Of a DNA stretch of 33,442 nucleotides, positions 13,768 through 21,815 are shown in pieces. The stretch covers positions 1 through 33,442 of the forward strand of contig CANIAP010000012.1 in NCBI GenBank assembly GCA_947465765.1. The letters are read 5' to 3'. Origin of the DNA: a bacterium. GTDB lineage: Bacteria > Margulisbacteria > Marinamargulisbacteria > SXXA01. The notes beneath the pieces were generated by a model that was not told the DNA's origin, did no database searches, and saw only the letters and a list, made by a program, of their open reading frames with translations. Both the position numbers and the translations under genes were made by a program. Positions within the stretch are counted from its first letter, which is position 1. The number at the start of each line of letters is the position of its first letter.

Positions 13768-15177
13768 TTATTTCTCCACCTCAACGGTTTTAAACACAAT
13801 GCGGGCTGCAATCTCCGGGTCCATCAGTTTGCACCCGTCCTTCACTGGCCGTAGTGCCGACTCCATATCCGTTTGTTTTTTTGGATCAACGCTCGTATAA
13901 GATGTAATGGCCGATTGTTTAACTTGGGCGATTGGGATTGGGATTTCACGGCGGGTGATACCGTTTGTGGTGATCCACTTTTCGATCGCAGGCTGGAGAA
14001 TACGCTTGCCAAACGAGTCGCCTTGGCTGACCACTTCGACACCTTGAAGCTCTTTGTCCCATAGGGCGTTTTTAATTTGATGCTGGACATAAGGGTAATG
14101 GGTGCAGCAGAGTCCAAGCACAGAGAGGCCTTGTAGCGGCGAATCGGTATGATTCCCATAGAAATCTTTGGCGTACTTGAAGCAATTATCCATTTCTGTT
14201 TTTACTTCAGCATTCAGTCGGGATTGAAGTCCATCTGAGGGTAGTTTTGCGTAATCTCCTGTTCCTTCCATAATGCTGACCCAGTTTGCGGGTGCATGGA
14301 CGTGAATAAATTGGACGGGGGTATTGCCCTTTCCCTCTCTGATTTGATCAAAGGCATTTTTTTCTTCCCGCGACCAGCGACTCAATGGGCTCTTTCCCTT
14401 AAATACCCGGGTAAATTCTTTTTTTTCTTTGATAAATTTTTCTTTGATAAATGAATCGTTATTGATTACCACCGTTAGAGCGGAGTCTCCAAATTTTTGT
14501 CGATGAAGTTCGGCTAAAACGAAGGGGTATTTTTGACTAAGAACTGTGGCTCTGGTTGCTAAAATGCCAATGTGAAGCTCATTTTTCCCCTTGGTATTGA
14601 GGACGAGGCGGGCCGTTTTCCGTAACGTTCTTGCCGTCGGAATAATGATTTCATGAACCGCCATTCCGGGATGCAATCGGGCCATTTCTGCTGTCATCGC
14701 AGCGTCATAGGTAGTGGATGCCGTATTGCATGCGATAATTGCAAGCTGACAATTCAGTTCTTCCATAGAACGGATCAATCCATAGGTAAGGCGAGTGAGC
14801 ACTTCGGCAGATTTGCCGCCGTAGGGGGCGTTTGCGGCGTCGCCGTAATGAACAAATTCGACATTAAGATTGTATTTGGATTGTATATCAATTAAGAAGT
14901 CACGTTGGCTCTTGACCATATCAATCAAAAATAATGCGCCCCCCAAACCCGAATCGCAGCAACCAATCCGAAGCGTTTTAACGGGTACTTTGACGCCATC
15001 GGGTTCAATGGGAGTCCACGATGTGCGAAAGGGCTTCACCGAATTGGATGCGCCCCTCGCGATGAATGATCGTCCGACGATAGATAAAGAGGACAGTGTT
15101 AACCTCGTGAGGCGCCTTGTTTTATTAAGGGTCAAGATAGGTGCAAAAGAGGATAGTCTGGAAACAGACGCGAGCAT
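13768..15177 (-). CDS. Oversized glutamate/aspartate-racemase-family protein
   Basis: 469 residues from ATG 15177, which has AAGGAG at 15190-15185. Family motifs: DSGLGG (75-80), GDAANAPYGG (112-121), the catalytic-cysteine motif ACNTAS (149-154), and the second-cysteine motif GLCCTHYP (355-362). Both catalytic Cys (C150, C358) are present, so a co-factor-independent amino-acid racemase, perhaps supplying D-glutamate for peptidoglycan, is likely. Usual MurI length is about 265. The extra length is a basic, acid-free N-terminal extension (residues 1-57) and a lysine-rich insertion (about 185-345) between the two cysteine motifs, which includes a short tandem repeat. It is convergent with, and two bases from, the FliF-like gene. 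The substrate is uncertain because of the insertion. Confidence 0.75.
   Translation of the reverse strand: MLASVSRLSSFAPILTLNKTRRLTRLTLSSLSIVGRSFIARGASNSVKPFRTSWTPIEPDGVKVPVKTLRIGCCDSGLGGALFLIDMVKSQRDFLIDIQSKYNLNVEFVHYGDAANAPYGGKSAEVLTRLTYGLIRSMEELNCQLAIIACNTASTTYDAAMTAEMARLHPGMAVHEIIIPTARTLRKTARLVLNTKGKNELHIGILATRATVLSQKYPFVLAELHRQKFGDSALTVVINNDSFIKEKFIKEKKEFTRVFKGKSPLSRWSREEKNAFDQIREGKGNTPVQFIHVHAPANWVSIMEGTGDYAKLPSDGLQSRLNAEVKTEMDNCFKYAKDFYGNHTDSPLQGLSVLGLCCTHYPYVQHQIKNALWDKELQGVEVVSQGDSFGKRILQPAIEKWITTNGITRREIPIPIAQVKQSAITSYTSVDPKKQTDMESALRPVKDGCKLMDPEIAARIVFKTVEVEK
14426..14452. repeat. Short tandem duplication inside the racemase gene
   Basis: TCTTTGATAAAT occurs at 14426-14437 and again at 14441-14452 with a 15-base period, encoding the repeated pentapeptide F-I-K-E-K on the minus strand. 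The length keeps the frame. It lies in the family-atypical insertion. Confidence 0.6.
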
Positions 15178-15397
15178 AGTGGGGCTCCTTGTTGGATGAA
15201 GGGTCGATGTGTACCCGACCATCAAAGAATGATGCCAATACTTTTTTGTCGATTTTGTGCGTTTTGGTTTCAAATATGAATTTTTTTCGATTCTATAGTA
15301 CGAAAATGTATTTTTTTTCGGTGCTTTAGGATAATGATCGTTAGTCCGGACGCTTCTTTGGGATGATTTGTGGCATATTTTAACCTGGGTTTTGGGC
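15178..15397. other. Divergent gap between the racemase and miaE genes
   Basis: About 220 bases, AT-rich between 15270 and 15320. Besides the miaE promoter at its right end and the racemase Shine-Dalgarno at its left end, I see no coding frame with a ribosome site and no strong hairpin. Confidence 0.4.
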
Positions 15398-15426
15398 TTG
15401 CGTAAGGGAGTTGCACCTTCGATAAT
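15398..15426 (+). promoter_or_regulatory. miaE promoter, predicted leaderless
   Basis: TTGCGT at 15398-15403 and GATAAT at 15421-15426 are 17 bases apart. The ATG at 15433 starts seven bases after the -10 box, exactly where transcription should begin, and there is no Shine-Dalgarno. Confidence 0.5.
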
Positions 15427-15432
15427 GCCTCT

Positions 15433-16035
15433 ATGGATCTTCCCCTTCTTATTTTAACGCCCCGAACTTGGGCGGTGGCGGCATTGTCGGACCCGATGGC
15501 ATTGCTCAATGACCACTTTCATTTGGAAAAAAAAGCGGCGACTAGTGCGTTGGATATGATGGGTCGATGGCAGGGGGATGTGGTGCCGATTCGGTGGTTT
15601 AATCTAATGAGCGCCATTGCCAAAGACGAAACCGATCACATGAAATTAATTGCAAAACTGATTTCGAAGCGGCACGGGACTTGTTCCAAGATGCATGCGA
15701 ACCCGTATGCCGGCGCACTGAGACGATTGGTTCGAAAAGGGACGGCGACTCAAGAGTTAATGGATCGACTATTGGTATCTGCTTTAATTGAACTGCGGTC
15801 CTGTGAACGGTTTCAATTGTTGGCGGAGGTGGCTCAGGATGTGGAACTTCAAAAACTGTATGTCGGGTTGTGGGCGTCGGAGCGGGGACATTACCTTCAG
15901 TTTTTTGATGCGGCATCCTGGGTGATGCCCCCGTCGGTGGTTGCGGATCGGTGGGCGACGATGCTGGAAGAAGAGTCCGTTATTATTCAGTCGCAGTTAC
16001 CCGGGCCGCGGATTCATTCATGGGTGGGTGATTGA
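15433..16035 (+). CDS. miaE: tRNA 2-methylthio-N6-isopentenyl-adenosine hydroxylase
   Basis: A 200-residue protein of the MiaE family, an O2-dependent di-iron enzyme that hydroxylates the isopentenyl group of ms2i6A37 in tRNA. Family signatures are strong: NDHFHLEKKAATSA (E32), AKDETDHMKL (E66, H69), LIELRSCERF (E120, E125) and ASERGHYLQFF (E150, H153). This is the full set of carboxylate/histidine ligands expected for a ferritin-like di-iron site. The length is typical. It is probably transcribed as a leaderless mRNA. The azurin gene follows after 76 bases on the same strand. Its presence indicates growth with oxygen at least part of the time. Confidence 0.92.
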   Translation: MDLPLLILTPRTWAVAALSDPMALLNDHFHLEKKAATSALDMMGRWQGDVVPIRWFNLMSAIAKDETDHMKLIAKLISKRHGTCSKMHANPYAGALRRLVRKGTATQELMDRLLVSALIELRSCERFQLLAEVAQDVELQKLYVGLWASERGHYLQFFDAASWVMPPSVVADRWATMLEEESVIIQSQLPGPRIHSWVGD

Positions 16036-16111
16036 ACGCAGGGGTTCGGAACCTTGATCGACAATGCTAAACTACTGGCGTTCCCATCTTATGTTTCATC
16101 AAGGAGAATTT

Positions 16112-16576
16112 ATGTTGTCATCTCGGATGTCTGTCCTTACCGTATCGTTTCTTGCTGCTCTATTTTTGTTAGCGCCGTCGCTCTACGCTAAAACGTGTGA
16201 ATTGGCTCTTCAAGGGTCGGATCAAATGAAATTCGACAAAAAAGAATTGGTAATCCCTAAAGAGTTCAGCGATGTGAAGTTGGTACTGAAGCACGTCGGA
16301 AAAATGCCGAAAGCGGTAATGGGCCACAATGTGATTATTGCCAAAACCAGTGATATTTCAGGCATCGCTGCGGATGCGATGAATCCCAAAAAGGCGAAAG
16401 ATTATATTCCCCAAAACGATCAACGTATTTTGGTACACACCAAGCTTATTGGCGGTGGAGAATCCGATACGGTAACGTTTAAGAAGAGTGTATTGAAGGC
16501 CGGTGGTGATTATTCGTTCTTTTGTTCGTTCCCTGGTCACCTGGGTATGATGACTGGAAAAGTCGTCGTCAAGTAA
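16112..16576 (+). CDS. Azurin-type blue copper protein
   Basis: 154 residues from ATG 16112 with AAGGAG upstream. Signal peptide residues run to about 26 (LYA-K). The mature protein closely follows azurin: a QGSDQMKFD strand, KAVMGHNVII with copper ligand H72, the AHTKLIGxGE-like VHTKLIGGGESDTVTF block, and FFCSFPGHLGMM with ligands C138, H143 and axial M147. The C-terminal KVVVK strand is also as expected. It is a periplasmic one-electron carrier for terminal oxidases or reductases. One oddity: the Cys that in classical azurin bonds the N-terminal Cys (here C29) is not present, so that disulfide is missing. A strong terminator follows. Confidence 0.93.
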   Translation: MLSSRMSVLTVSFLAALFLLAPSLYAKTCELALQGSDQMKFDKKELVIPKEFSDVKLVLKHVGKMPKAVMGHNVIIAKTSDISGIAADAMNPKKAKDYIPQNDQRILVHTKLIGGGESDTVTFKKSVLKAGGDYSFFCSFPGHLGMMTGKVVVK

Positions 16577-16603
16577 TTCATCCGCGTTCAATCCCGAAGT
16601 GAC

Positions 16604-16635
16604 CCCCCCCGACGAGATCGTCGGGGGGGTTGCTT
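16604..16635 (+). terminator. Rho-independent terminator after azurin
   Basis: CCCCCCCGACG (16604-16614), loop AGAT, CGTCGGGGGGG (16619-16629) forms an 11-bp perfect stem followed by TTGCTTTT. It lies between the convergent azurin and ettA genes, 28 bases from the azurin stop and a few bases from the ettA stop. Confidence 0.85.
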
Positions 16636-16638
16636 TTC

Positions 16639-18318
16639 CTAGTCCTTCGTCAAACTTCGATACCGAATTCGCTTGGGTTCGATATTCCCTAAGCGTCGAA
16701 TTCGGTCTGCTTCATAGTCCGAGAACCCGCCTTCAAAAAACACTACTTTGGAATCGCCTTCAAACGCCAAAATATGCGTCGCAATCCGATCTAAAAACCA
16801 TCGGTCATGGGAAATAACAACCGCGCAACCGGCGAAGCTTTCAAGACCTTCTTCCAGGGCACGAAGGGTATTTACATCAATATCGTTGGTAGGCTCATCC
16901 AAAAGCAACAAATTGCCATTGGCCTTTAAGGCCATCGCAAGGTGGAGCCGATTCCGTTCCCCGCCGGATAAAACGCCACATTTTTTTTCTTGGTCCGACC
17001 CGGCAAAATTAAATTTGGCCGCATAGGCTCGGGAATTCACACTTCGATTACCCAGCATGATCGATTCGTCGTTACCGGAGATGACTTGCCACACGGTTTT
17101 ATTCGGGTCGATATCCGAGTGATCCTGATCCACATAGCCAATCTGTACCGTTTCCCCCACGACCAGGTTCCCCTTGTCCGGGGTTTGCTCCCCCAAGATC
17201 ATCCGAAACAACGTGGTTTTACCCGCACCATTGGGGCCAATCACTCCGACAATACCCGCCCGTGGCAAAACAAATGTCAGGTCCTCAAACAGTAATTTGT
17301 CACCAAATGACATCCGCAGATCCGTGGCTTCGATGACGGTACTCCCTAACCGGGGCCCATTCGGAATAAATAACTCCAAGGCCGATTCCTGCTGCTTCGA
17401 ATCCTGGCTCGCCAAACTTTCATAGGCCTGAATCCGAGCTTTGCTCTTGGCTTGTCTGGCTTTGGGAGACATCCGCACCCATTCAAGTTCGCGTTCCAAA
17501 ATCTTGCGCCGTTTGGATTCTGTTTTTTCTTCACTGGCCAATCGCTTCGATTTTTGGTCCAACCACGAGGCATAATTGCCTTTCCACGGAATGCCTTCGC
17601 CGCGATCCATTTCCAATATCCAACCCGCCACATTGTCCAAAAAATACCGATCGTGAGTAATGGCAATGACAGTGCCTTGGTATCGTTTTAAATGTTCTTC
17701 CAACCATTGAATCGATTCGGCATCCAAATGGTTGGTCGGCTCATCCAACAACAAGATATCGGGTTTTTGGAGCAACAGTCGGCATAACGCCACTCGGCGC
17801 TTTTCCCCACCGGAGAGGTGGGCCACTTTTTCGTCGGGACCAGGACATCGCAACGCATCCATCGCCCGTTCAAGAACAATGTCTAAATCCCACGCGTTGT
17901 GTTTGTCGATGAGTTCGATCAACTCGCCTTGTCGTTCAATAAGAGCCGTCATTTCGTCGTCGGACACGACCTCTCCCAACTGTTGGCTGACTTCTTCGTA
18001 TTCTTTCAGCATCGCGACGGATTCCGCTGCGCCTTCCCCGACAATTTCTTTGACGGTTTTTTCCGGGTCTAATACTGGTTCCTGAGGAAGATACCCCACC
18101 GAATATCCGGGTTGAATGATGACCTGACCCTCATCGGGTTCCACGAGCCCTGCAATTACCTTTAATACGGTGGATTTTCCCGATCCATTCAATCCGATAA
18201 TTCCGATTTTGGCACCGTAGTAGAACGACAGATAGATGTCTTTGAGTACCTTTTTTTGAGGCGGATAGGTCTTGCTGACATTGACCATCGAAAAAATAAT
18301 TTGTTTGTCGTTATTCAT
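16639..18318 (-). CDS. ettA: ABC-F translation factor EttA
   Basis: A 559-residue protein with two ABC ATPase domains and no membrane segments, matching the length of EttA (about 555). Domain 1: Walker A GLNGSGKST (42-50), signature LSGGEKRRVALCRLLL, Walker B DILLLDEPTNHLDAES. The inter-domain linker is charged and helical (about residues 245-325). Domain 2: GPNGAGKTT (about 356-364), LSGGERNRLHLAMAL, LLLLDEPTNDIDVNTL. The DEPTNDIDVNTLRALE motif in domain 2 is characteristic of the EttA subgroup. It gates the first peptide bond according to the ADP/ATP ratio by binding the ribosomal E site. The start at 18318 has an AGGAC about nine bases upstream. Confidence 0.93.
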   Translation of the reverse strand: MNNDKQIIFSMVNVSKTYPPQKKVLKDIYLSFYYGAKIGIIGLNGSGKSTVLKVIAGLVEPDEGQVIIQPGYSVGYLPQEPVLDPEKTVKEIVGEGAAESVAMLKEYEEVSQQLGEVVSDDEMTALIERQGELIELIDKHNAWDLDIVLERAMDALRCPGPDEKVAHLSGGEKRRVALCRLLLQKPDILLLDEPTNHLDAESIQWLEEHLKRYQGTVIAITHDRYFLDNVAGWILEMDRGEGIPWKGNYASWLDQKSKRLASEEKTESKRRKILERELEWVRMSPKARQAKSKARIQAYESLASQDSKQQESALELFIPNGPRLGSTVIEATDLRMSFGDKLLFEDLTFVLPRAGIVGVIGPNGAGKTTLFRMILGEQTPDKGNLVVGETVQIGYVDQDHSDIDPNKTVWQVISGNDESIMLGNRSVNSRAYAAKFNFAGSDQEKKCGVLSGGERNRLHLAMALKANGNLLLLDEPTNDIDVNTLRALEEGLESFAGCAVVISHDRWFLDRIATHILAFEGDSKVVFFEGGFSDYEADRIRRLGNIEPKRIRYRSLTKD

Positions 18319-18466
18319 AATAATTGCGTCCTATTGATTGATTGGTTACACCGGGGTTTCGGTATCCGTTCCTGTTATCCTACCCTAAAACATCGTTCTA
18401 ATCTCGCCCAAACGTAAGCGATCTACCTTATTGGTTGGGAGGTGGATCTATTTTGCCCTTATGGGC

Positions 18467-18495
18467 TTGGAGAATTGGTTGGGGATGTGTACAAT
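18467..18495 (+). promoter_or_regulatory. cbiX promoter, predicted near-leaderless
   Basis: TTGGAG (18467-18472), 17-base spacer, TACAAT (18490-18495). The ATG at 18507 begins 12 bases after the -10 box and has no Shine-Dalgarno, so the 5' leader should be about 0-6 bases. Confidence 0.55.
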
Positions 18496-18506
18496 CCGTG
18501 CCTATT

Positions 18507-18908
18507 ATGACTCAAAACACAGTGGATTTGCCTTTGTTCTGTCCCAATAGCCTCATTTTAATTTGTCATGGGAGCCGTCGTGAATCCTGGCGGGCCCCCT
18601 TTGAATCGTTTCTAAACCGGCTGTCGACGATGGCGGATCCCGATAAAATTTACTTGTGTTATATGGAAATTGCAGAGCCCATGTTGGCGGATGTGGCCAA
18701 GACCATGGTGGAGCGCGGCCAAACGAATGGGACGGTTTTTCCATTGTTTATGGCGAGTGGTGGGCATGTCGATCACGATATTACGGCTCAAATTTCTGAC
18801 GTGGTGGCATTGTACCCCTCTATCACCCTGACCTTGGCCGGTGCGATTGGCGAGCATCCGGAGGTATTGGCGGCGATGGCTAAAATTGCGGTCGCCGAGG
18901 TGAGGTAA
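18507..18908 (+). CDS. cbiX: Short CbiX/SirB-type chelatase
   Basis: 133 residues, the size of the small single-domain CbiX chelatases. Motifs: LILICHGSRRESW (H21), CYMEIAEPMLADV (the E-x-x-x-P helix), FPLFMASGGHVDHDI (second metal-site H87) and GAIGEHPEVL. These enzymes insert cobalt or iron into sirohydrochlorin. No other cobalamin or sirohaem genes are in the window, so the metal cannot be assigned. The ATG at 18507 is chosen because the frame upstream (to 18435) overlaps the promoter and adds unrelated residues. It is divergent from ettA. Confidence 0.82.
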   Translation: MTQNTVDLPLFCPNSLILICHGSRRESWRAPFESFLNRLSTMADPDKIYLCYMEIAEPMLADVAKTMVERGQTNGTVFPLFMASGGHVDHDITAQISDVVALYPSITLTLAGAIGEHPEVLAAMAKIAVAEVR

Positions 18909-19009
18909 ACACCGACTCAATTCGTATCATTAAAAGCATCACGTTTACCCGTGGGAAATTTTGGGAATGTAGGCGTATTGCCCATTTTTAATTATATGAA
19001 GGAGATTGT

Positions 19010-19498
19010 ATGAAAAATTATATTGGTCTAAGTCTTGTGTTGGCGGCATTGCTGTCCACTTCGGCGTTTGCAAAGCCACGCTTAGGGGTTGAGTTGACGT
19101 CCGGAATGAGTTCATTGGGGGTGCTTCAATACGATGATAATTACGGCGTAGGTGCGTATTTGGGGGGTAGCTACGACAATGCTGCCCTTGCGACACACAC
19201 AACAGTTGTTGGGGGATGGGCCGAATTGAGGTCTCCGATATCAGTCGATAAATCTTTGTTTTTTGCGTATGGGGTTGATGCAAGTATTACAACTGGAAAA
19301 ATAGCAGGGAATAATATTAAGTCTGCGTACCATTTTGCGCCATTTGTATCGTTGGAGAAACATCTTACTGATTCGACGTTGTTAACGATGTGGACGGATG
19401 TCGTATCAATCGACGTTTTGGAGCTCGAAAATAAGAGTAGGGTTACGACGACAAGTGTCTTTTTAACGAATTTAGCCCTCATTTATTATTTTAATTAG
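19010..19498 (+). CDS. Small outer-membrane beta-barrel protein
   Basis: A 162-residue protein with GAAGGAG seven bases before the ATG and a textbook signal peptide (residues 5-21, cleavage AFA-K). The mature 140 residues alternate hydrophobic and polar residues with many Gly, Tyr and Thr, and end in IYYFN. This fits an eight-stranded barrel such as an OmpX/OmpW-like small porin. I recognise no specific family. It stands alone between cbiX and the tRNA gene. Codons are ordinary. The function is unknown. Confidence 0.6.
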   Translation: MKNYIGLSLVLAALLSTSAFAKPRLGVELTSGMSSLGVLQYDDNYGVGAYLGGSYDNAALATHTTVVGGWAELRSPISVDKSLFFAYGVDASITTGKIAGNNIKSAYHFAPFVSLEKHLTDSTLLTMWTDVVSIDVLELENKSRVTTTSVFLTNLALIYYFN

Positions 19499-19611
19499 GG
19501 ATTAAATATGGGTAGGATGGCGATCGCAACGACTACCAAATTGCGATTGGGTCAGTGACTATTTGTGTCTGAATTTATAGGGGCGGGACCGCGTTTATAA
19601 CAAACGAACTC

Positions 19612-19639
19612 AAAAAAAAGGAGGCCTTTGGGGCCTCCT
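19612..19639 (-). terminator. Rho-independent terminator of tRNA-Glu
   Basis: On the minus strand AGGAGGCC, loop CCAAA, GGCCTCCT (eight pairs) is followed directly by eight T (19619-19612). It sits 38 bases after the tRNA 3' end and would end that transcript. Confidence 0.88.
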
Positions 19640-19676
19640 GAGACGGTCGATTTATGTTTCGCTGAAGTGATGTATA

Positions 19677-19751
19677 TGGTAGCCCCACGGAGAATCGAAC
19701 TCCGGTTACCAGGATGAAAACCTGGTGTCCTAACCGCTAGACGATAAGGCC
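19677..19751 (-). tRNA. tRNA-Glu (anticodon TTC), CCA encoded
   Basis: A 75-base minus-strand cloverleaf. The acceptor strand GGCCTTA pairs with TGGGGCT using three G-U wobbles. The D-arm is GTCTAGCGGTTAGGAC. The anticodon stem CCAGG/CCTGG encloses loop TTTTCAT with anticodon TTC. The T-arm is CGGAG-TTCGATT-CTCCG, followed by discriminator A and a genome-encoded CCA. It has its own near-consensus promoter and terminator, so it is a single-gene unit. Confidence 0.95.
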
Positions 19752-19772
19752 ATAATTTGCGAACGGATACGA

Positions 19773-19801
19773 AATATATCGTGGTGCTTTTTTTTTGTCT
19801 A
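19773..19801 (-). promoter_or_regulatory. tRNA-Glu promoter
   Basis: On the minus strand TAGACA (19801-19796) and TATATT (19778-19773) are 17 bases apart, each matching consensus at five of six positions. The tRNA begins 22 bases after the -10 box, leaving a short 5' leader for RNase P. Confidence 0.75.
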
Positions 19802-19863
19802 CCCGAGAGTTGAGTTGGGGTGGGTCTGTAAACATTAACTCTGTGCTGGACCCGAATTTTTGG

Positions 19864-19877
19864 TACAATGCCCCCCC
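19864..19877 (+). promoter_or_regulatory. -10 box plus C7 tract before the ligase gene
   Basis: TACAAT (19864-19869) is followed by GCCCCCCC and then the ATG at 19878. The -35 region is weak. There is no Shine-Dalgarno, so a leaderless transcript is predicted. The C7 tract between the -10 box and the ATG could vary in length and shift the start of transcription. Confidence 0.45.
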
Positions 19878-21815
19878 ATGAAAATTTCAACATTTAAGCG
19901 CTGGTCTGAAATCTATTTTTTAGTTCTCTTTGTGATTCTTGCGATTGGAACACCACTCATCTTTACTTCCCTCACAAGGTCGGTTTTCGAAGTTAACAAA
20001 ATGTTATTACTTCGGTTGGTGACTATTTTTATATCTCTAGGTTGGCTATTTAAGACGTTGATCACTACGTCTCACGCTCAAACGTCGGAGCTGCCCGTTC
20101 TGCGATTTGGACCCTTCAAATGGGAGAAAATCGGAATTGAAATCCCTCTGATTCTATTGGTTGTTTTTAATATCCTTTCGACGGTGTTCTCTCAAAACGT
20201 ACGATTGAGTGTGATTGGCGCATATGATCGGTGGGAAGGCATTGCGACGGCCCTCAACTATATTTTACTTCTTGTTGTGACTGCCAAATTGGTGACACGC
20301 CGATATCAGGTCAAATGGTTACTTGTTGCTTTACTGGTTCCCTGTGCAATCTCCGCCGTTTATGGGGTGGCCCAAAGTTTAGGGTGGGACTTTATGCAAT
20401 GGAGCGTCGATCCAACCAAACGGGTGTTCGCATGTATCAATAACCCGGTTCATTTTTGTGCCTACATGGGGATGATGGTGCCGGTAGGTATTTCGTCGCT
20501 TTTGTACGTGAGTTCGGCCTTTAAGAAAAGTGCGTGGCAAGTTGCTGGGAAATGGTTCTTGTACATTATGATTTCGCTCATTTTTTACGCGCAATACCTG
20601 TCTTTTTCAAGGGCAACTTGGTTCGGATTTGCTTTAGCGATGCCCATATTCTTTTTGGTGGTGTTGGGCCTGATGCGAACGGAGCGTCAGCGAACGCTTA
20701 CTGTTGATTTCTTTTTAACACTTTTAGGGACGTTAACATTCTATTTGTACTATATATTTAACTTTCATTTAAAAGGGATATCAATTGCATTGATCCTGGC
20801 GACGTTGATCCTGGGCGCATTGGTTGGAACATTGGCCATTTGTCGAAATTATTATGGGCTAACTGGGCTACCGAAACTGAGAGAATGGGGAGTCCCAGTA
20901 TTGGGCACATTGGGTCTGTTTTTCGCATTTGTATTTAATTGGGGTGATGTTTCGGCCTATGTTGTTTGGCCACTTCGGCTGCTGAGTTTAGGTCTGTTTG
21001 CCGGGGCCGTTTACCGTGGAAAAGACGCGTCATCAGACTATTTGGCCCGACTGGTGGTTCTGGTCATTTTTTCAAATCTGCAATTTGTCTCACTTTCTTT
21101 CACGAATATGCTGCTCTACATTTGCCTTGTTGTTGCATTTTTTGGCACTAATCTGCGGGGAAACCAGACGCTTCATCGAGAAAGCAAATTGTGGCTTTTC
21201 GGGCTACTGCTGTCGTTCGGATTTGTTATCGCGGTACCTGCCATTCCTGAGATGATTCATTCTCTTCAAAACCCTGAGTCAAAGGAGGTGGTTGGTTTGC
21301 AGGTGGCCGGGGCGGTTCAAGAGAAGTTGGAATCCTACAAGAAGGATGCAATGGACGGATCCGCTCGGGTATCGATGTGGAAGAGTTCGGTCCCTTGGAT
21401 TCGAGATTATTGGATTATTGGATCAGGATTGGACACGATTAAGTACATGTATCCGATCTATCGACGATCAGAATACGGAATATTGGAAGGGGGGCATAAC
21501 TTTACCCCTGACCGATTACACAATGAATATTTGAATAGTATGGCGACCAAGGGATTTGTTGGATCCATGGTGTATTACATCGGGGTGATAGTCGGCTGGT
21601 ATCTGATTGTTCTCCGGGGGCTTGTGAAGTTAAATCGGTCACCAATGAAATTGTTTGCCCTGGCGTTCATGTCGGGAGTCACAGTCTATTTAGGTCAGGT
21701 TTTATTTAATTTTGGCGTGGTGGCGACGATGGTTCTTTTCTATACATTTATGGGTCTCGCTTGGGGGATTGTCACCCATTCGGATTTTGAAAAGGAGACA
21801 ATAGAGGGATTATGA
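19878..21815 (+). CDS. O-antigen ligase/Wzy-family membrane protein
   Basis: 645 residues from ATG 19878 with about a dozen hydrophobic segments. The N-terminal part has RSVFEVNKMLLLRL after the first helix. A long extracytoplasmic loop (about residues 465-555) contains RVSMWKSSVPWIRDYWIIGSGLDTIKYMYP and then HNFTPDRLHNEYLNSMATKGFVG. This H-N-x-Y/E-x-x-x-x-x-x-G-x-x-G loop is the hallmark of WaaL/Wzy_C proteins, which join or polymerise lipid-linked glycans. No other polysaccharide genes are close. The next gene, a membrane-anchored TPR protein, overlaps its stop, a pairing seen for ligases that act on proteins or need a TPR partner. The actual acceptor (lipid A, pilin or other) is unknown. 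Confidence 0.78.
   Translation: MKISTFKRWSEIYFLVLFVILAIGTPLIFTSLTRSVFEVNKMLLLRLVTIFISLGWLFKTLITTSHAQTSELPVLRFGPFKWEKIGIEIPLILLVVFNILSTVFSQNVRLSVIGAYDRWEGIATALNYILLLVVTAKLVTRRYQVKWLLVALLVPCAISAVYGVAQSLGWDFMQWSVDPTKRVFACINNPVHFCAYMGMMVPVGISSLLYVSSAFKKSAWQVAGKWFLYIMISLIFYAQYLSFSRATWFGFALAMPIFFLVVLGLMRTERQRTLTVDFFLTLLGTLTFYLYYIFNFHLKGISIALILATLILGALVGTLAICRNYYGLTGLPKLREWGVPVLGTLGLFFAFVFNWGDVSAYVVWPLRLLSLGLFAGAVYRGKDASSDYLARLVVLVIFSNLQFVSLSFTNMLLYICLVVAFFGTNLRGNQTLHRESKLWLFGLLLSFGFVIAVPAIPEMIHSLQNPESKEVVGLQVAGAVQEKLESYKKDAMDGSARVSMWKSSVPWIRDYWIIGSGLDTIKYMYPIYRRSEYGILEGGHNFTPDRLHNEYLNSMATKGFVGSMVYYIGVIVGWYLIVLRGLVKLNRSPMKLFALAFMSGVTVYLGQVLFNFGVVATMVLFYTFMGLAWGIVTHSDFEKETIEGL

Noticed and set aside
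13768-15177. N-terminal racemase extension as a mitochondrial-type presequence (eukaryotic contamination)
   Set aside because: The gene has a bacterial Shine-Dalgarno and sits two bases from a bacterial operon; composition alone is not evidence of organellar targeting.
8345-19527. Two GCGATCGC octamers (8345-8352 and 19520-19527), possible HIP1-like cyanobacterial motif
   Set aside because: Two copies in 33 kb is far below the density in HIP1-rich cyanobacteria; chance is sufficient.
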